Source of the DNA: Candidatus Omnitrophota bacterium | GTDB taxonomy: Bacteria > Omnitrophota > Gorgyraeia > Gorgyraeales > Gorgyraeaceae | Direction of reading: 5' to 3' | Assembly: GCA_030649895.1 (NCBI GenBank) | Contig: JAUSEX010000025.1 | Location: 1-46,902 of the forward strand | DNA length: 46,902 bases | Shown: positions 41,421 to 46,902 of the stretch, in pieces | How the letters are laid out: every line of letters starts with the position of its first letter | Position numbering within the stretch: position 1 is the first letter of the stretch | Program-made: the position numbers and the translations under genes | Notes under the pieces: model-generated | Database searches by the model: none | What the model was told of the DNA's origin: nothing | The model's input: the letters and a program-made list of their open reading frames with translations, nothing else

Positions 41421-41460
41421 TTGACATCCTAAAGTATTTGGCATACAATTGTATATACAA
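41421..41460 (+). promoter_or_regulatory. Promoter and overlapping palindromic operator of the toxin-antitoxin pair
   Basis: Consensus TTGACA (41421-41426), 17 nt, TACAAT (41444-41449). Two overlapping perfect 12-nt palindromes, ATACAATTGTAT (41443-41454) and TTGTATATACAA (41449-41460), cover the -10 and start region, as expected for autoregulation by a ribbon-helix-helix antitoxin. Confidence 0.75.
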
Positions 41461-41472
41461 ATACGAGGCTGA

Positions 41473-41733
41473 ATGAAAGATATACGCTGGAGCCAGTTAA
41501 AGAGCGAGAGACTTAAAAGAATAAGAGGTGTTTCTTTCGAAGAGATTATCTCTTCGCAGTTAATCGCTGTTAAAAGCCATCCCAAAAGATCGGATCAAAA
41601 CATTATGCTCTTTAATCTTAAGGGCTATATTTGGATTGTTCCGTATGTTGAAGAAAAGGATTATATATTTTTAAAGACACTATACCCCAGTAGGAAGTTC
41701 ACGAAACTTTACAAAAAAGGAGAACTAAAATGA
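41473..41733 (+). CDS. BrnT-like toxin
   Basis: 86 aa. IRWSQLKSERLKRIRGVSFEEII near the start and IWIVPYVEEKDYIFLKTLYPSRKFTKLYKKGE near the end follow the BrnT/DUF4258-type RNase toxin pattern (a W...K/R...RGISFE...E helix, then a VPF/YVE...FLKTIxPSRK strand). It precedes and overlaps by 4 nt a CopG/BrnA-like antitoxin gene, the order known for this family. Likely an mRNA-cleaving toxin. It has no strong RBS; the promoter carries the operator described at 41421-41460. Confidence 0.8.
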   Translation: MKDIRWSQLKSERLKRIRGVSFEEIISSQLIAVKSHPKRSDQNIMLFNLKGYIWIVPYVEEKDYIFLKTLYPSRKFTKLYKKGELK

Positions 41734-41984
41734 GAAAGATTAACCTAACCAGACAAGAAAAAGCCATTGAAGATAGCCTTTTAAAAGGCGAATATATCAA
41801 CGTTAGTAAGACTAACTTCGCAGCTATTGCTGAAAGTATTGCTGCAAGAAAAAAAGACGCTGTTTTGAATGTCCGTGTAAATAGCCACGACCTGGCTACT
41901 ATTAAACAAAGGGCCCAGAAACTTGGGATTAAATACCAGACTTTTGTCTCCGAGGTTATACATAGGATTGCCCAGGCGCATTAA
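41730..41984 (+). CDS. Ribbon-helix-helix antitoxin (CopG/BrnA-like)
   Basis: 84 aa. The C-terminal half LNVRVNSHDLATIKQRAQKLGIKYQTFVSEVIHRIAQ is a ribbon-helix-helix DNA-binding domain; the N-terminal half (KAIEDSLLKGEYINVSKTNFAAIAESIAARKK) would wrap the toxin. The ATG overlaps the toxin stop by 4 nt and AAAGGAG precedes it, so it should be made in excess. It probably represses its own promoter at 41443-41460. Confidence 0.82.
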   Translation: MRKINLTRQEKAIEDSLLKGEYINVSKTNFAAIAESIAARKKDAVLNVRVNSHDLATIKQRAQKLGIKYQTFVSEVIHRIAQAH

Positions 41985-42188
41985 GAAGCGATAATAGAAA
42001 AAGTTCGAATCCAAGTAGCGATGCCGTAGAGATATAGTTATACGAATCTATCTCGGTCAGCCAATTTAATCACTTTGCCCAAAAAAGCAGGCATTACTTC
42101 TTTCCAATGCTAATTTCTTCTCAATCGCTTCAAAGATAAAAATTTCCTACGCTAGGCCGTAAAATCTTACGATTATACCTAGGTGCAA
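41985..42188. other. Gene-free AT-rich spacer
   Basis: I see no ORF with a start signal. There is an imperfect hairpin (GAGATA...TATCTC near 42030-42057) and an isolated GTTCGAATCC string resembling a tRNA T-loop near 42004, without the rest of a tRNA. Confidence 0.4.
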
Positions 42189-42217
42189 TTGATTCCCTTT
42201 TTGAATACCCCTATAAT
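42189..42217 (+). promoter_or_regulatory. Promoter for the small lipoprotein
   Basis: TTGATT (42189-42194), exactly 17 nt, TATAAT (42212-42217), leaving a ~77-nt leader before the ATG at 42301 with AAGGGAG as RBS. Confidence 0.7.
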
Positions 42218-42300
42218 AGCATTGTAAAGCTAGAGAAATTTTTTAGCGTTGCGCCGGATAACCGTTTTAATCGTTACGAACTTTAAGGGAGAAGTCTATA

Positions 42301-42534
42301 ATGAAAAAGCTAACAGGTATATTTCTTATGTTAATATTTTTGAGCGGCTGTATAATTACCGCATCTTCCGGTACGCGGACCGAGTATGAAGATAAAATGA
42401 AAATAATAGAGAAAGACTACAAAGAAAAGAAAATAACTAAGGAAGAGTATATCCAGCTTAAGAATCAAGCGAGTCAGGAGGGAGAAGTTGGCCAGGAAAA
42501 TGGCTCAACGGGTTCTGGTCAAAGATATCCTTAG
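42301..42534 (+). CDS. Small lipoprotein with SHOCT-like segment
   Basis: 77 aa. The lipobox LSGC puts the lipidated Cys at residue 17. The mature part has a short helix pair KIIEKDYKEKKITKEEYIQLKNQ that resembles SHOCT-type oligomerisation segments, then a Gly/Gln/Ser-rich tail. It has its own promoter and a clear RBS, so expression is probable. Function unknown. Confidence 0.65.
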   Translation: MKKLTGIFLMLIFLSGCIITASSGTRTEYEDKMKIIEKDYKEKKITKEEYIQLKNQASQEGEVGQENGSTGSGQRYP

Positions 42535-42677
42535 ACAGCACATCACTAATAAAAGCGATCTATTATACTTTGGTACAATAGACAAATTTTATCCTTCATG
42601 CTCTAATAGTATAAAGCATTTCTGAACTAAATTACCTGGGAGTTTTTCCTATATAACAGTATTCATTAAGGAGCTCT

Positions 42678-43067
42678 GTGATTTTGAAAAAGAATAAAGT
42701 TTATATTTTGGATGACGATGAGTCGGTTTGTCGCGCTATTAAGATTCTTTTAATGACTTTTGATTTTGAGGCAGAAACATTTAATTCTGCGAAAAGTTTC
42801 TTTGACGGCGTTTCTAATGATGATCATGGTTGCTTACTTCTCGACATTCATATGCCGGAATTTGACGGCTGGGCGGTGCAAAAAAGAATTATGGACTCTG
42901 GATCGAAACGCCCGGTTATTTTTATTTCTGCAGAGAACACAGACATTATCGAAAATCGTGTTTTGAAAACGGGGGCCGTGGGTTTCTTTCAAAAACCAAT
43001 TAATTACCAGAAGTTGGTCAATCTTATTAATACTGCGTCAGAAGATGCGTACGGTATGGTTAAATGA
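42678..43067 (+). CDS. FixJ-type receiver protein (no output domain)
   Basis: 129 aa, GTG start 4 nt after AAGGAG (TTG 42684 is possible). Receiver features: YILDDDESV (Asp12-14), phospho-acceptor Asp56 in LLLDIHMPEFDG, VIFISAE and the Lys in FFQKPIN near 103. The 'DDDESVCRAI' opening is typical of FixJ/NodW receivers, but it ends after the receiver domain with no LuxR HTH. It overlaps the following kinase gene by 4 nt, so the pair is coupled. Confidence 0.88.
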   Translation: MILKKNKVYILDDDESVCRAIKILLMTFDFEAETFNSAKSFFDGVSNDDHGCLLLDIHMPEFDGWAVQKRIMDSGSKRPVIFISAENTDIIENRVLKTGAVGFFQKPINYQKLVNLINTASEDAYGMVK

Positions 43068-44365
43068 AAACAATTGCCAAAGCAAATCAAGCGAAAGAGC
43101 CTCTGTTGAGAAAAGTAATCCATAACAACCTGGAAGAGCAGATCCGTCAGCTAACGGATGAGTTAGAAATTAGAAAAAGGCAATTAAAGCAAGGAGTCGA
43201 TAGAGAAAAGCTAGGAGCCGATAGGGAGAAGCAAGGGGCCGATAGGGAGAAACTCGCGGAAGAGCAAATATATATTCGAACCAAGGCTATGGAATCCACA
43301 GTGGATGGGATTTTTATTATCGATGCCACGAAGCCTGATTTCCTTATCATTTATGCCAATCCGGCTTTTTATAGTCTTACTGGGTATACAAAAAACGAAG
43401 TCATTGGAAAAAGTTATTTCTTACTTCATGGATTTGATGTCAACATGCGTGTCGCTGAAGAAATAAAACAAGCTCTGCGCCAAGGGAAATCTTTTAATGG
43501 AGAGATGCTAAACTCCAAAAAGAACGGCGAAAAGTTTTCGAGTTCACTTCGCATTGCTCCGGTACGCGATACAAATGGCGCCATCACTCATTATGTGGGG
43601 AGTAAAACCGATACTACATTGATGAAGCAGAGAGATTTAGAGCTTGAGGAGCAGCGCGAGGAGCTTTTGCATGTCACGAGGGTGGGAAAGCTCGCTGAAT
43701 TTGTTTCGTCTTTAGCGCATGAAATCAGCCAGCCCCTTACGGCCATTCTTGCTTATGCTCAAGCGGCTCAGCGGATGTTCGCAGACAGGGAGCCTAAACT
43801 GCAGGAAATCTTGCAGTACATTATTAGTGATGATCAGCGGGCCGCTGAGGTCATTCGGCGGCTACGGGCACTGTTAAAAAAGAACAAGCCCACATTCGAG
43901 TCTCTCGATATCAATGTCGTTATTAATGATACAGTTGCGCTTATTATGACGCATATCACTGTAAGGAATAAAGTTATTAAATTTGAATTGGATAAGGATC
44001 TCCCGCGCATCCAGGGTGATCGCATACAACTGCAACAGGTGCTCTTGAATCTTATCAGTAATAGTTTAGAAGCGATGGATGAGCGCAGTGATTCCCGTGA
44101 ACTGTTGATCAGGACATCGCGCAAAGATAACGACATTATCATGGTGGATGTAACGGATTCGGGATGCGGCATTTCAGCGGAAAATATGAACAAGCTCTTC
44201 TTCCATTTTTTTACCAGCAAGGCCGATGGTTTGGGTATGGGATTATCTATTAGCCGCTCCATTGTGGAGGATCATGGCGGTCATTTGGAGGCAAAGAATA
44301 ATTCTGATCGTGGCGCAACCTTTTATTTCACGCTTCCTGTTAATATGAAGAATGACCAGGAATAA
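43064..44365 (+). CDS. PAS-containing FixL-like histidine kinase
   Basis: 433 aa, cytosolic (no membrane helix). N-terminal coiled coil with near-exact 7-residue repeats (QGVDREK, LGADREK, QGADREK) at ~45-65, then a PAS domain ~75-190 (VDGIFIIDATKPDFLIIYANPAFYSLTGYTKNEVIGKSYF ... GEMLNSKKNGEKFSSSLRIAPV). HisKA follows with His219 in LAHEISQPL, N-box VLLNLISNSLEAM, G1 DSGCGI, G2 GLGMGLSISRSIVEDHGG. I see no haem-binding His environment I can confirm in the PAS. The cognate receiver is encoded just upstream. A near-duplicate transmitter lies in the kinase at 45281. Confidence 0.92.
   Translation: MKTIAKANQAKEPLLRKVIHNNLEEQIRQLTDELEIRKRQLKQGVDREKLGADREKQGADREKLAEEQIYIRTKAMESTVDGIFIIDATKPDFLIIYANPAFYSLTGYTKNEVIGKSYFLLHGFDVNMRVAEEIKQALRQGKSFNGEMLNSKKNGEKFSSSLRIAPVRDTNGAITHYVGSKTDTTLMKQRDLELEEQREELLHVTRVGKLAEFVSSLAHEISQPLTAILAYAQAAQRMFADREPKLQEILQYIISDDQRAAEVIRRLRALLKKNKPTFESLDINVVINDTVALIMTHITVRNKVIKFELDKDLPRIQGDRIQLQQVLLNLISNSLEAMDERSDSRELLIRTSRKDNDIIMVDVTDSGCGISAENMNKLFFHFFTSKADGLGMGLSISRSIVEDHGGHLEAKNNSDRGATFYFTLPVNMKNDQE
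43177..43256 (+). repeat. 21-nt tandem repeat in the kinase linker
   Basis: About three imperfect 21-nt units (ending in cgatagagaa, cgatagggag, cgatagggag) encode QGVDREK, LGADREK, QGADREK, a heptad coiled coil that may vary in length. Confidence 0.7.
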
Positions 44366-44413
44366 TAAAGATGGCTCTATTTAATTTCCACTTTAGCGGA
44401 GCCATTAATGATG

Positions 44414-44448
44414 ATTCAGTCTATCTTTATAGATAGGCTGAATTTTTT
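44414..44448 (+). terminator. Rho-independent terminator after the FixL-like kinase
   Basis: 12-bp stem ATTCAGTCTATC (44414-44425) with GATAGGCTGAAT (44432-44443), one T-G wobble, TTTATA loop, then a T6 run. A second inverted repeat ATGGCTC...GAGCCAT precedes it. Confidence 0.85.
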
Positions 44449-44465
44449 GTTTTATAACTATAATA

Positions 44466-45203
44466 ATGATGAATATATTAAAGCCGGATAATTTTAAAAA
44501 AGAACATTCACCGTTTAAATTGCTCCTCATATTAATATTGTCGATATTAATATGTGAATTAGTCATTAAGTATTTATTCATGCGTCTATCCGCATCAGGC
44601 TCGCCAAGCCTACCATTTATAGATTCAGTAATGTTTATCATAATATTGTCACCCGTACTTTATTTATTCTTCTATAGACCACTGGCTATGCAGTTTGACA
44701 AGTTAAAAAAAGCAGAAATTATACAAAGAGAGCTCGCGCTCATTGACGAGCTTACGGGATTATATAACAGAAGAGGTTTTTTATCATACGCAAGCCACCT
44801 TTTGAAATTGTCCAACCGCACACAAAGAGGGCTGATACTTATTTACGCAGATTTGGACGGCCTAAAACAGATTAATGATGACTTTGGGCATGAGGGCGGG
44901 GATAAAGCGATCATACGAACAACAAAAGTACTTCAGGAGACATTCCGTAGCTCGGATGTAATTGGTCGAATAGGGGGCGATGAGTTCGCAATATTTGCTT
45001 TAGAGGCAAAAGCAGAAAGTTTAGATATGCTCCGTAATCGTCTAAAGGAGAATCTCAAATTAGCCTCGCGTAACTCTGATTCCAAATGTAAACTCGCATT
45101 GAGCCTTGGCATTATATACTATAATCCGGAAAAACCGCAGACTATTGAAGAATTACTTAATAGAGCAGATACGTTAATGTATGAAGAAAAGGGCTCCAAA
45201 TAA
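44466..45203 (+). CDS. Membrane-bound diguanylate cyclase (GGDEF)
   Basis: 245 aa; two in-frame ATGs at 44466 and 44469. Two membrane helices (LLLILILSILICELVIKYLF and VMFIIILSPVLYLFFYRPL) flank a short periplasmic loop. The GGDEF domain runs from ELALIDELTGLYNRRGFL (~90) through LIYADLDGLKQINDDFGHEGGD to the intact active site RIGGDEFAIFA near 168. No RxxD inhibitory site is visible five residues before GGDEF (SSDVIGRIGGDEF has S-S-x-D, not R-x-x-D). It makes c-di-GMP; the PilZ protein at 32187 is a possible receptor. It sits right after a terminator with no clear promoter of its own. Confidence 0.92.
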   Translation: MMNILKPDNFKKEHSPFKLLLILILSILICELVIKYLFMRLSASGSPSLPFIDSVMFIIILSPVLYLFFYRPLAMQFDKLKKAEIIQRELALIDELTGLYNRRGFLSYASHLLKLSNRTQRGLILIYADLDGLKQINDDFGHEGGDKAIIRTTKVLQETFRSSDVIGRIGGDEFAIFALEAKAESLDMLRNRLKENLKLASRNSDSKCKLALSLGIIYYNPEKPQTIEELLNRADTLMYEEKGSK

Positions 45204-45216
45204 TTTTAGAAAGTTA

Positions 45217-45246
45217 TTGACAAGTTTTTCTGTTTTTTAGTAAAAT
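45217..45246 (+). promoter_or_regulatory. Promoter for the second FixL-like kinase
   Basis: TTGACA (45217-45222), 18-nt spacer, TAAAAT (45241-45246), 34 nt before the ATG at 45281. Confidence 0.65.
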
Positions 45247-45280
45247 AAATGCTAGAAAGCGTTTAGCCACAGAAAATAAA

Positions 45281-46267
45281 ATGATAAAGAAAAAACAATC
45301 CAAGCTCAAGCTAAAACCGCGGAAAAAGCTCTTATCGGGAAATAGAGTCCGAAACGGAAAGCGCGTGCGTCTTAAAGGATTAGTTGCTGGTTTACGTAAA
45401 GATCGCAGCTGTTTGAAACATAAAATTCAACAGCAAACCGATGAGTTGAAAGTAAAGAATGGGGAATTAAAAAATGGGGCAGAGAAGCAGATAAGGTCAG
45501 AAACGCAGATCCAGATAGATACTGCCTTAATACTGGAAAAAGATATAGAGATTATTAAGCAGCGCGAGGAGCTTTTGCATGTCACTAGGGTAGGAAAACT
45601 CGCAGAATTCGTTTCGTCCTTGGCTCATGAAATTAGCCAGCCTCTTGCGGCTATTCTTTCTTACGCTCAAGCTGCCCAACGGATGCTCTTAAACAGGGAA
45701 CCAGAAATACAGAAGATTCTTTCGTACATCGTTAATGATGATAAACGGGCGACCGAGGTCATTCAGCGATTGCGATCACTCTTAAAGAAAAGCGCACCTG
45801 AAATAAAACCGCTAGACATAAATGCCCTTATTAATGAAACTATTATGCTTATTGCTACTGATGCCGCTGTAAGAAGCAGTGTCATTAAAACTGAGTTGGA
45901 CACTAATCTTCCACTTGTCCGTGGCGATAAAATACAGCTGCAGCAGGTTCTTCTTAATCTTATTAGCAATAGTTTCGATGCCTTGGAGAGTAGTCAAAAT
46001 TCCAGAGAAATATTAATTTGCACATCGCGTAAAGATACGGACACTATTATCGTAGCGGTAAAGGATTCCGGATGCGGAATCCCTGCGCAAAATATGCCTA
46101 AGCTCTTCACTCATTTTTTTACGAGTAAACCAGATGGTTTGGGCATGGGGTTGTCTATCAGTCGTTCCATTGTTGAATCGCATGGTGGACGATTAGATGC
46201 AGAAAATAATCCTGATCGTGGCGCAACTTTTTATTTCACTCTTCCTATTGATATAAAGGATGTTTAA
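45281..46267 (+). CDS. FixL-like histidine kinase without a PAS domain
   Basis: 328 aa. A very basic N-terminus (KKKQSKLKLKPRKK) and a coiled coil (~45-95) replace the PAS of its neighbour. From ~92 on it is a near duplicate of the kinase at 43064: KQREELLHVTRVGKLAEFVSSLAHEISQPL, with His116, N-box VLLNLISNSFDAL, DSGCGI and GLGMGLSISRSIVESHGG. The stretch 'gcagcgcgaggagcttttgcatgtcac' is also shared at DNA level. A receiver gene begins at the next base after its stop but is broken after ~17 codons by an IS. No RBS is evident. Confidence 0.9.
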   Translation: MIKKKQSKLKLKPRKKLLSGNRVRNGKRVRLKGLVAGLRKDRSCLKHKIQQQTDELKVKNGELKNGAEKQIRSETQIQIDTALILEKDIEIIKQREELLHVTRVGKLAEFVSSLAHEISQPLAAILSYAQAAQRMLLNREPEIQKILSYIVNDDKRATEVIQRLRSLLKKSAPEIKPLDINALINETIMLIATDAAVRSSVIKTELDTNLPLVRGDKIQLQQVLLNLISNSFDALESSQNSREILICTSRKDTDTIIVAVKDSGCGIPAQNMPKLFTHFFTSKPDGLGMGLSISRSIVESHGGRLDAENNPDRGATFYFTLPIDIKDV

Positions 46268-46320
46268 GTGAATAATCCCAGACATACTATCTATATCGTT
46301 GATGACGATGTTTCTGTGTG
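46268..46320 (+). pseudogene. Response regulator truncated by IS insertion
   Basis: GTG 46268 immediately follows the kinase stop with AAGGA 8 nt upstream. It reads VNNPRHTIYIVDDDVSVC, the opening of a FixJ-like receiver (compare VYILDDDESVCRA at 42678), then enters IS sequence and stops. The phospho-acceptor region is missing from this side. Confidence 0.8.
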
Positions 46321-46375
46321 CCCGTTTTTTCAGCGACAGTGACCTCAAACAGAAGGTTTAATTAACTTTAAGTGT

Positions 46376-46398
46376 ATTATACCTAAAAAGAGTATAAT
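46376..46398 (+). promoter_or_regulatory. Inverted repeat and -10 element of the IS
   Basis: ATTATAC (46376-46382) and GTATAAT (46392-46398) form an inverted repeat, and GTATAAT contains a perfect -10 hexamer (46393-46398). AAAGGAGG follows at 46403-46410. The -35 is poor, so the promoter may be weak or need a flanking box. Confidence 0.4.
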
Positions 46399-46415
46399 GC
46401 TCAAAGGAGGTCACA

Positions 46416-46742
46416 TTGGAACTTATGAATATAAAGAAAGAACGCATAAAACTTACGCCGGAACAACTCTTCAACGTCTACCTGGAATGCAATGCGCCAG
46501 GCGCTCCGATAAAGCCAATCCTGGAACGCTACGGGCTCAGGCCATGGGATCTGGTTGCTATACGCAAGAAAGTCAAACTAGCAGCCATAGAATCCCTTGC
46601 CAATCCGGGAAGACAGGGCCGAAAACGCCAGGCTATACCCGTAGAACAGTACCAAAGAGTATTCAAAGAGCTCGGCGAAACCAAAGACGCGCTTTGTGCC
46701 GTGGGGCACGAGCTATCCTTGTTAAAAAAAAGGACGAATTAG
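46416..46742 (+). CDS. IS transposase OrfA (DNA-binding)
   Basis: 108 aa; TTG start 5 nt after AAAGGAGG (ATG 46425 is possible but farther). HTH region LTPEQLFNVYLECNAPGAPIKPILERYGLRPWDLVAIRKKV, then a leucine-rich coiled coil at the end (YQRVFKELGETKDALCAVGHELSLLKK), the layout of OrfA in IS3-type elements. Its last codons run through an A8 tract (46724-46731) where ribosomes could slip into the orfB frame. I cannot name the IS subgroup. Confidence 0.65.
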   Translation: MELMNIKKERIKLTPEQLFNVYLECNAPGAPIKPILERYGLRPWDLVAIRKKVKLAAIESLANPGRQGRKRQAIPVEQYQRVFKELGETKDALCAVGHELSLLKKRTN

Positions 46743-46902
46743 CTCTTAAAGGGCCGCTAAACGGTCATTTTAAACAAGAGGTTAAACAAGCTGTGGTTAC
46801 TGTCATAAATAACTCTGTCGCTCAAGGCCTTACTCAGAAACAATCCTGCGAAATATTCGGTATTCTTCCCAGGAAGTTCCGCAGGTGGCTGAATCCAAAG
46901 CC
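46724..46902 (+). CDS. IS transposase OrfB, N-terminal part (runs off the window)
   Basis: The frame is -1 relative to orfA. It reads KKKDELALKGPLNGHFKQEVKQAVVTVINNSVAQGLTQKQSCEIFGILPRKFRRWLNPK, an HTH-like segment (GLTQKQSCEIFGILPRKFRRW) as found before the DDE integrase domain of OrfB. It could be made by -1 frameshifting at A AAA AAA (46724-46730), or from a TTG around 46694. The catalytic domain is outside the window. Confidence 0.55.

Larger units (their letters stand above)
46317..46902 (+). mobile_element. Insertion sequence (IS3-like), left part
   Basis: It begins where the receiver homology ends, near TGTGCCCGTTTTTTC (46317 on); TG ends are typical of IS3 elements. It contains orfA, a slippery A8 run and the start of orfB, and continues past the window. 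The right end and target duplication cannot be seen. Confidence 0.6.

Noticed and set aside
41178-41432. 84-aa open frame across the right repeat
   Set aside because: It is read from the att repeat and the 'cattgcgaggaac' palindrome, has no RBS, and the gapless left copy does not preserve the frame as protein.
42004-42020. tRNA remnant (GTTCGAATCC T-loop-like string)
   Set aside because: No acceptor, D or anticodon arm can be paired around it; ten matching bases are not enough.
1-46902. CRISPR arrays, rRNA genes, prophage structural genes, conjugation genes
   Set aside because: Looked for on both strands; no regularly spaced repeats, no rRNA-like sequence and no recognisable capsid, tail, relaxase or type IV secretion proteins.

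Overview
The window looks like a chromosomal segment from an anaerobic, diderm (Gram-negative type) bacterium of an uncultivated lineage. The protein style (PurS-PurS-PurL fusion, pyruvoyl arginine decarboxylase, four-subunit 2-oxoacid:ferredoxin oxidoreductase, a MetV-type zinc protein, secreted 'INYQGRLTD' proteins) is what I would expect from Omnitrophota or a neighbouring candidate phylum. That placement is inference from memory, not a search. Diderm character follows from a TolC-type outer membrane factor, a SurA/PpiD-like periplasmic foldase and an RND pump.

Layout. 1-3.05 kb: end of a histidine kinase, a lone receiver protein, a secreted DUF5666-like protein, pyruvoyl arginine decarboxylase, tRNA-Phe(GAA) and a membrane-anchored secreted protein. 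3.09-14.45 kb: a long de novo purine cluster purB-purC-purSL-purQ-purM-purD-purE, followed by a TsaC/low-molecular-weight phosphatase fusion, rpiB and glyA, which connects ribose-5-phosphate and one-carbon units to purine synthesis. 14.5-18.3 kb: nrdR, a minus-strand periplasmic foldase and polX. 18.3-21.5 kb: a small coiled-coil exported protein, ccdA and a TlpA/ResA thioredoxin (thiol redox), MetV-like protein, IscU-type scaffold and 5-formyl-THF cyclo-ligase. 21.5-28.3 kb: rny-ymdB-xseA-xseB-ispA-dxs. 28.3-32.6 kb: ferredoxin oxidoreductase subunits D-A-B-C, gltX, a PilZ protein and tRNA-Gln(CTG).

32.62-41.07 kb is an 8,445-bp genomic island inserted at the 3' end of tRNA-Gln. It is bounded by a gapless 227-nt direct repeat (about 84% identical by hand count; the first 39 nt differ at one base). 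Inside are a large serine recombinase, its DUF2924 partner, and a heavy-metal efflux operon (small Cys-rich secreted protein, outer membrane factor, adaptor, CzcA/CusA-family RND pump). Past the right repeat (41.3-46.9 kb) lies more accessory DNA: a BrnT-like toxin/antitoxin pair with an overlapping-palindrome promoter, a small lipoprotein, two near-duplicate FixL-like histidine kinases with separate response regulators, a diguanylate cyclase, and an IS element that has cut the second response regulator after about 17 codons.

Scattered through the core half are two families of short palindromic intergenic repeats and, more strikingly, a degenerate tandem repeat with a strict 7-nt period (ggctgaa-like). 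The 7-nt repeat sits both between genes and in-frame inside loops and linkers of conserved enzymes (PurL, IspA, 2-oxoacid oxidoreductase alpha). These repeats have changed C-termini, linkers and ribosome-binding regions. The best candidates for something undescribed are this heptanucleotide repeat system and the serine-recombinase island at tRNA-Gln with its paired covarying terminators.
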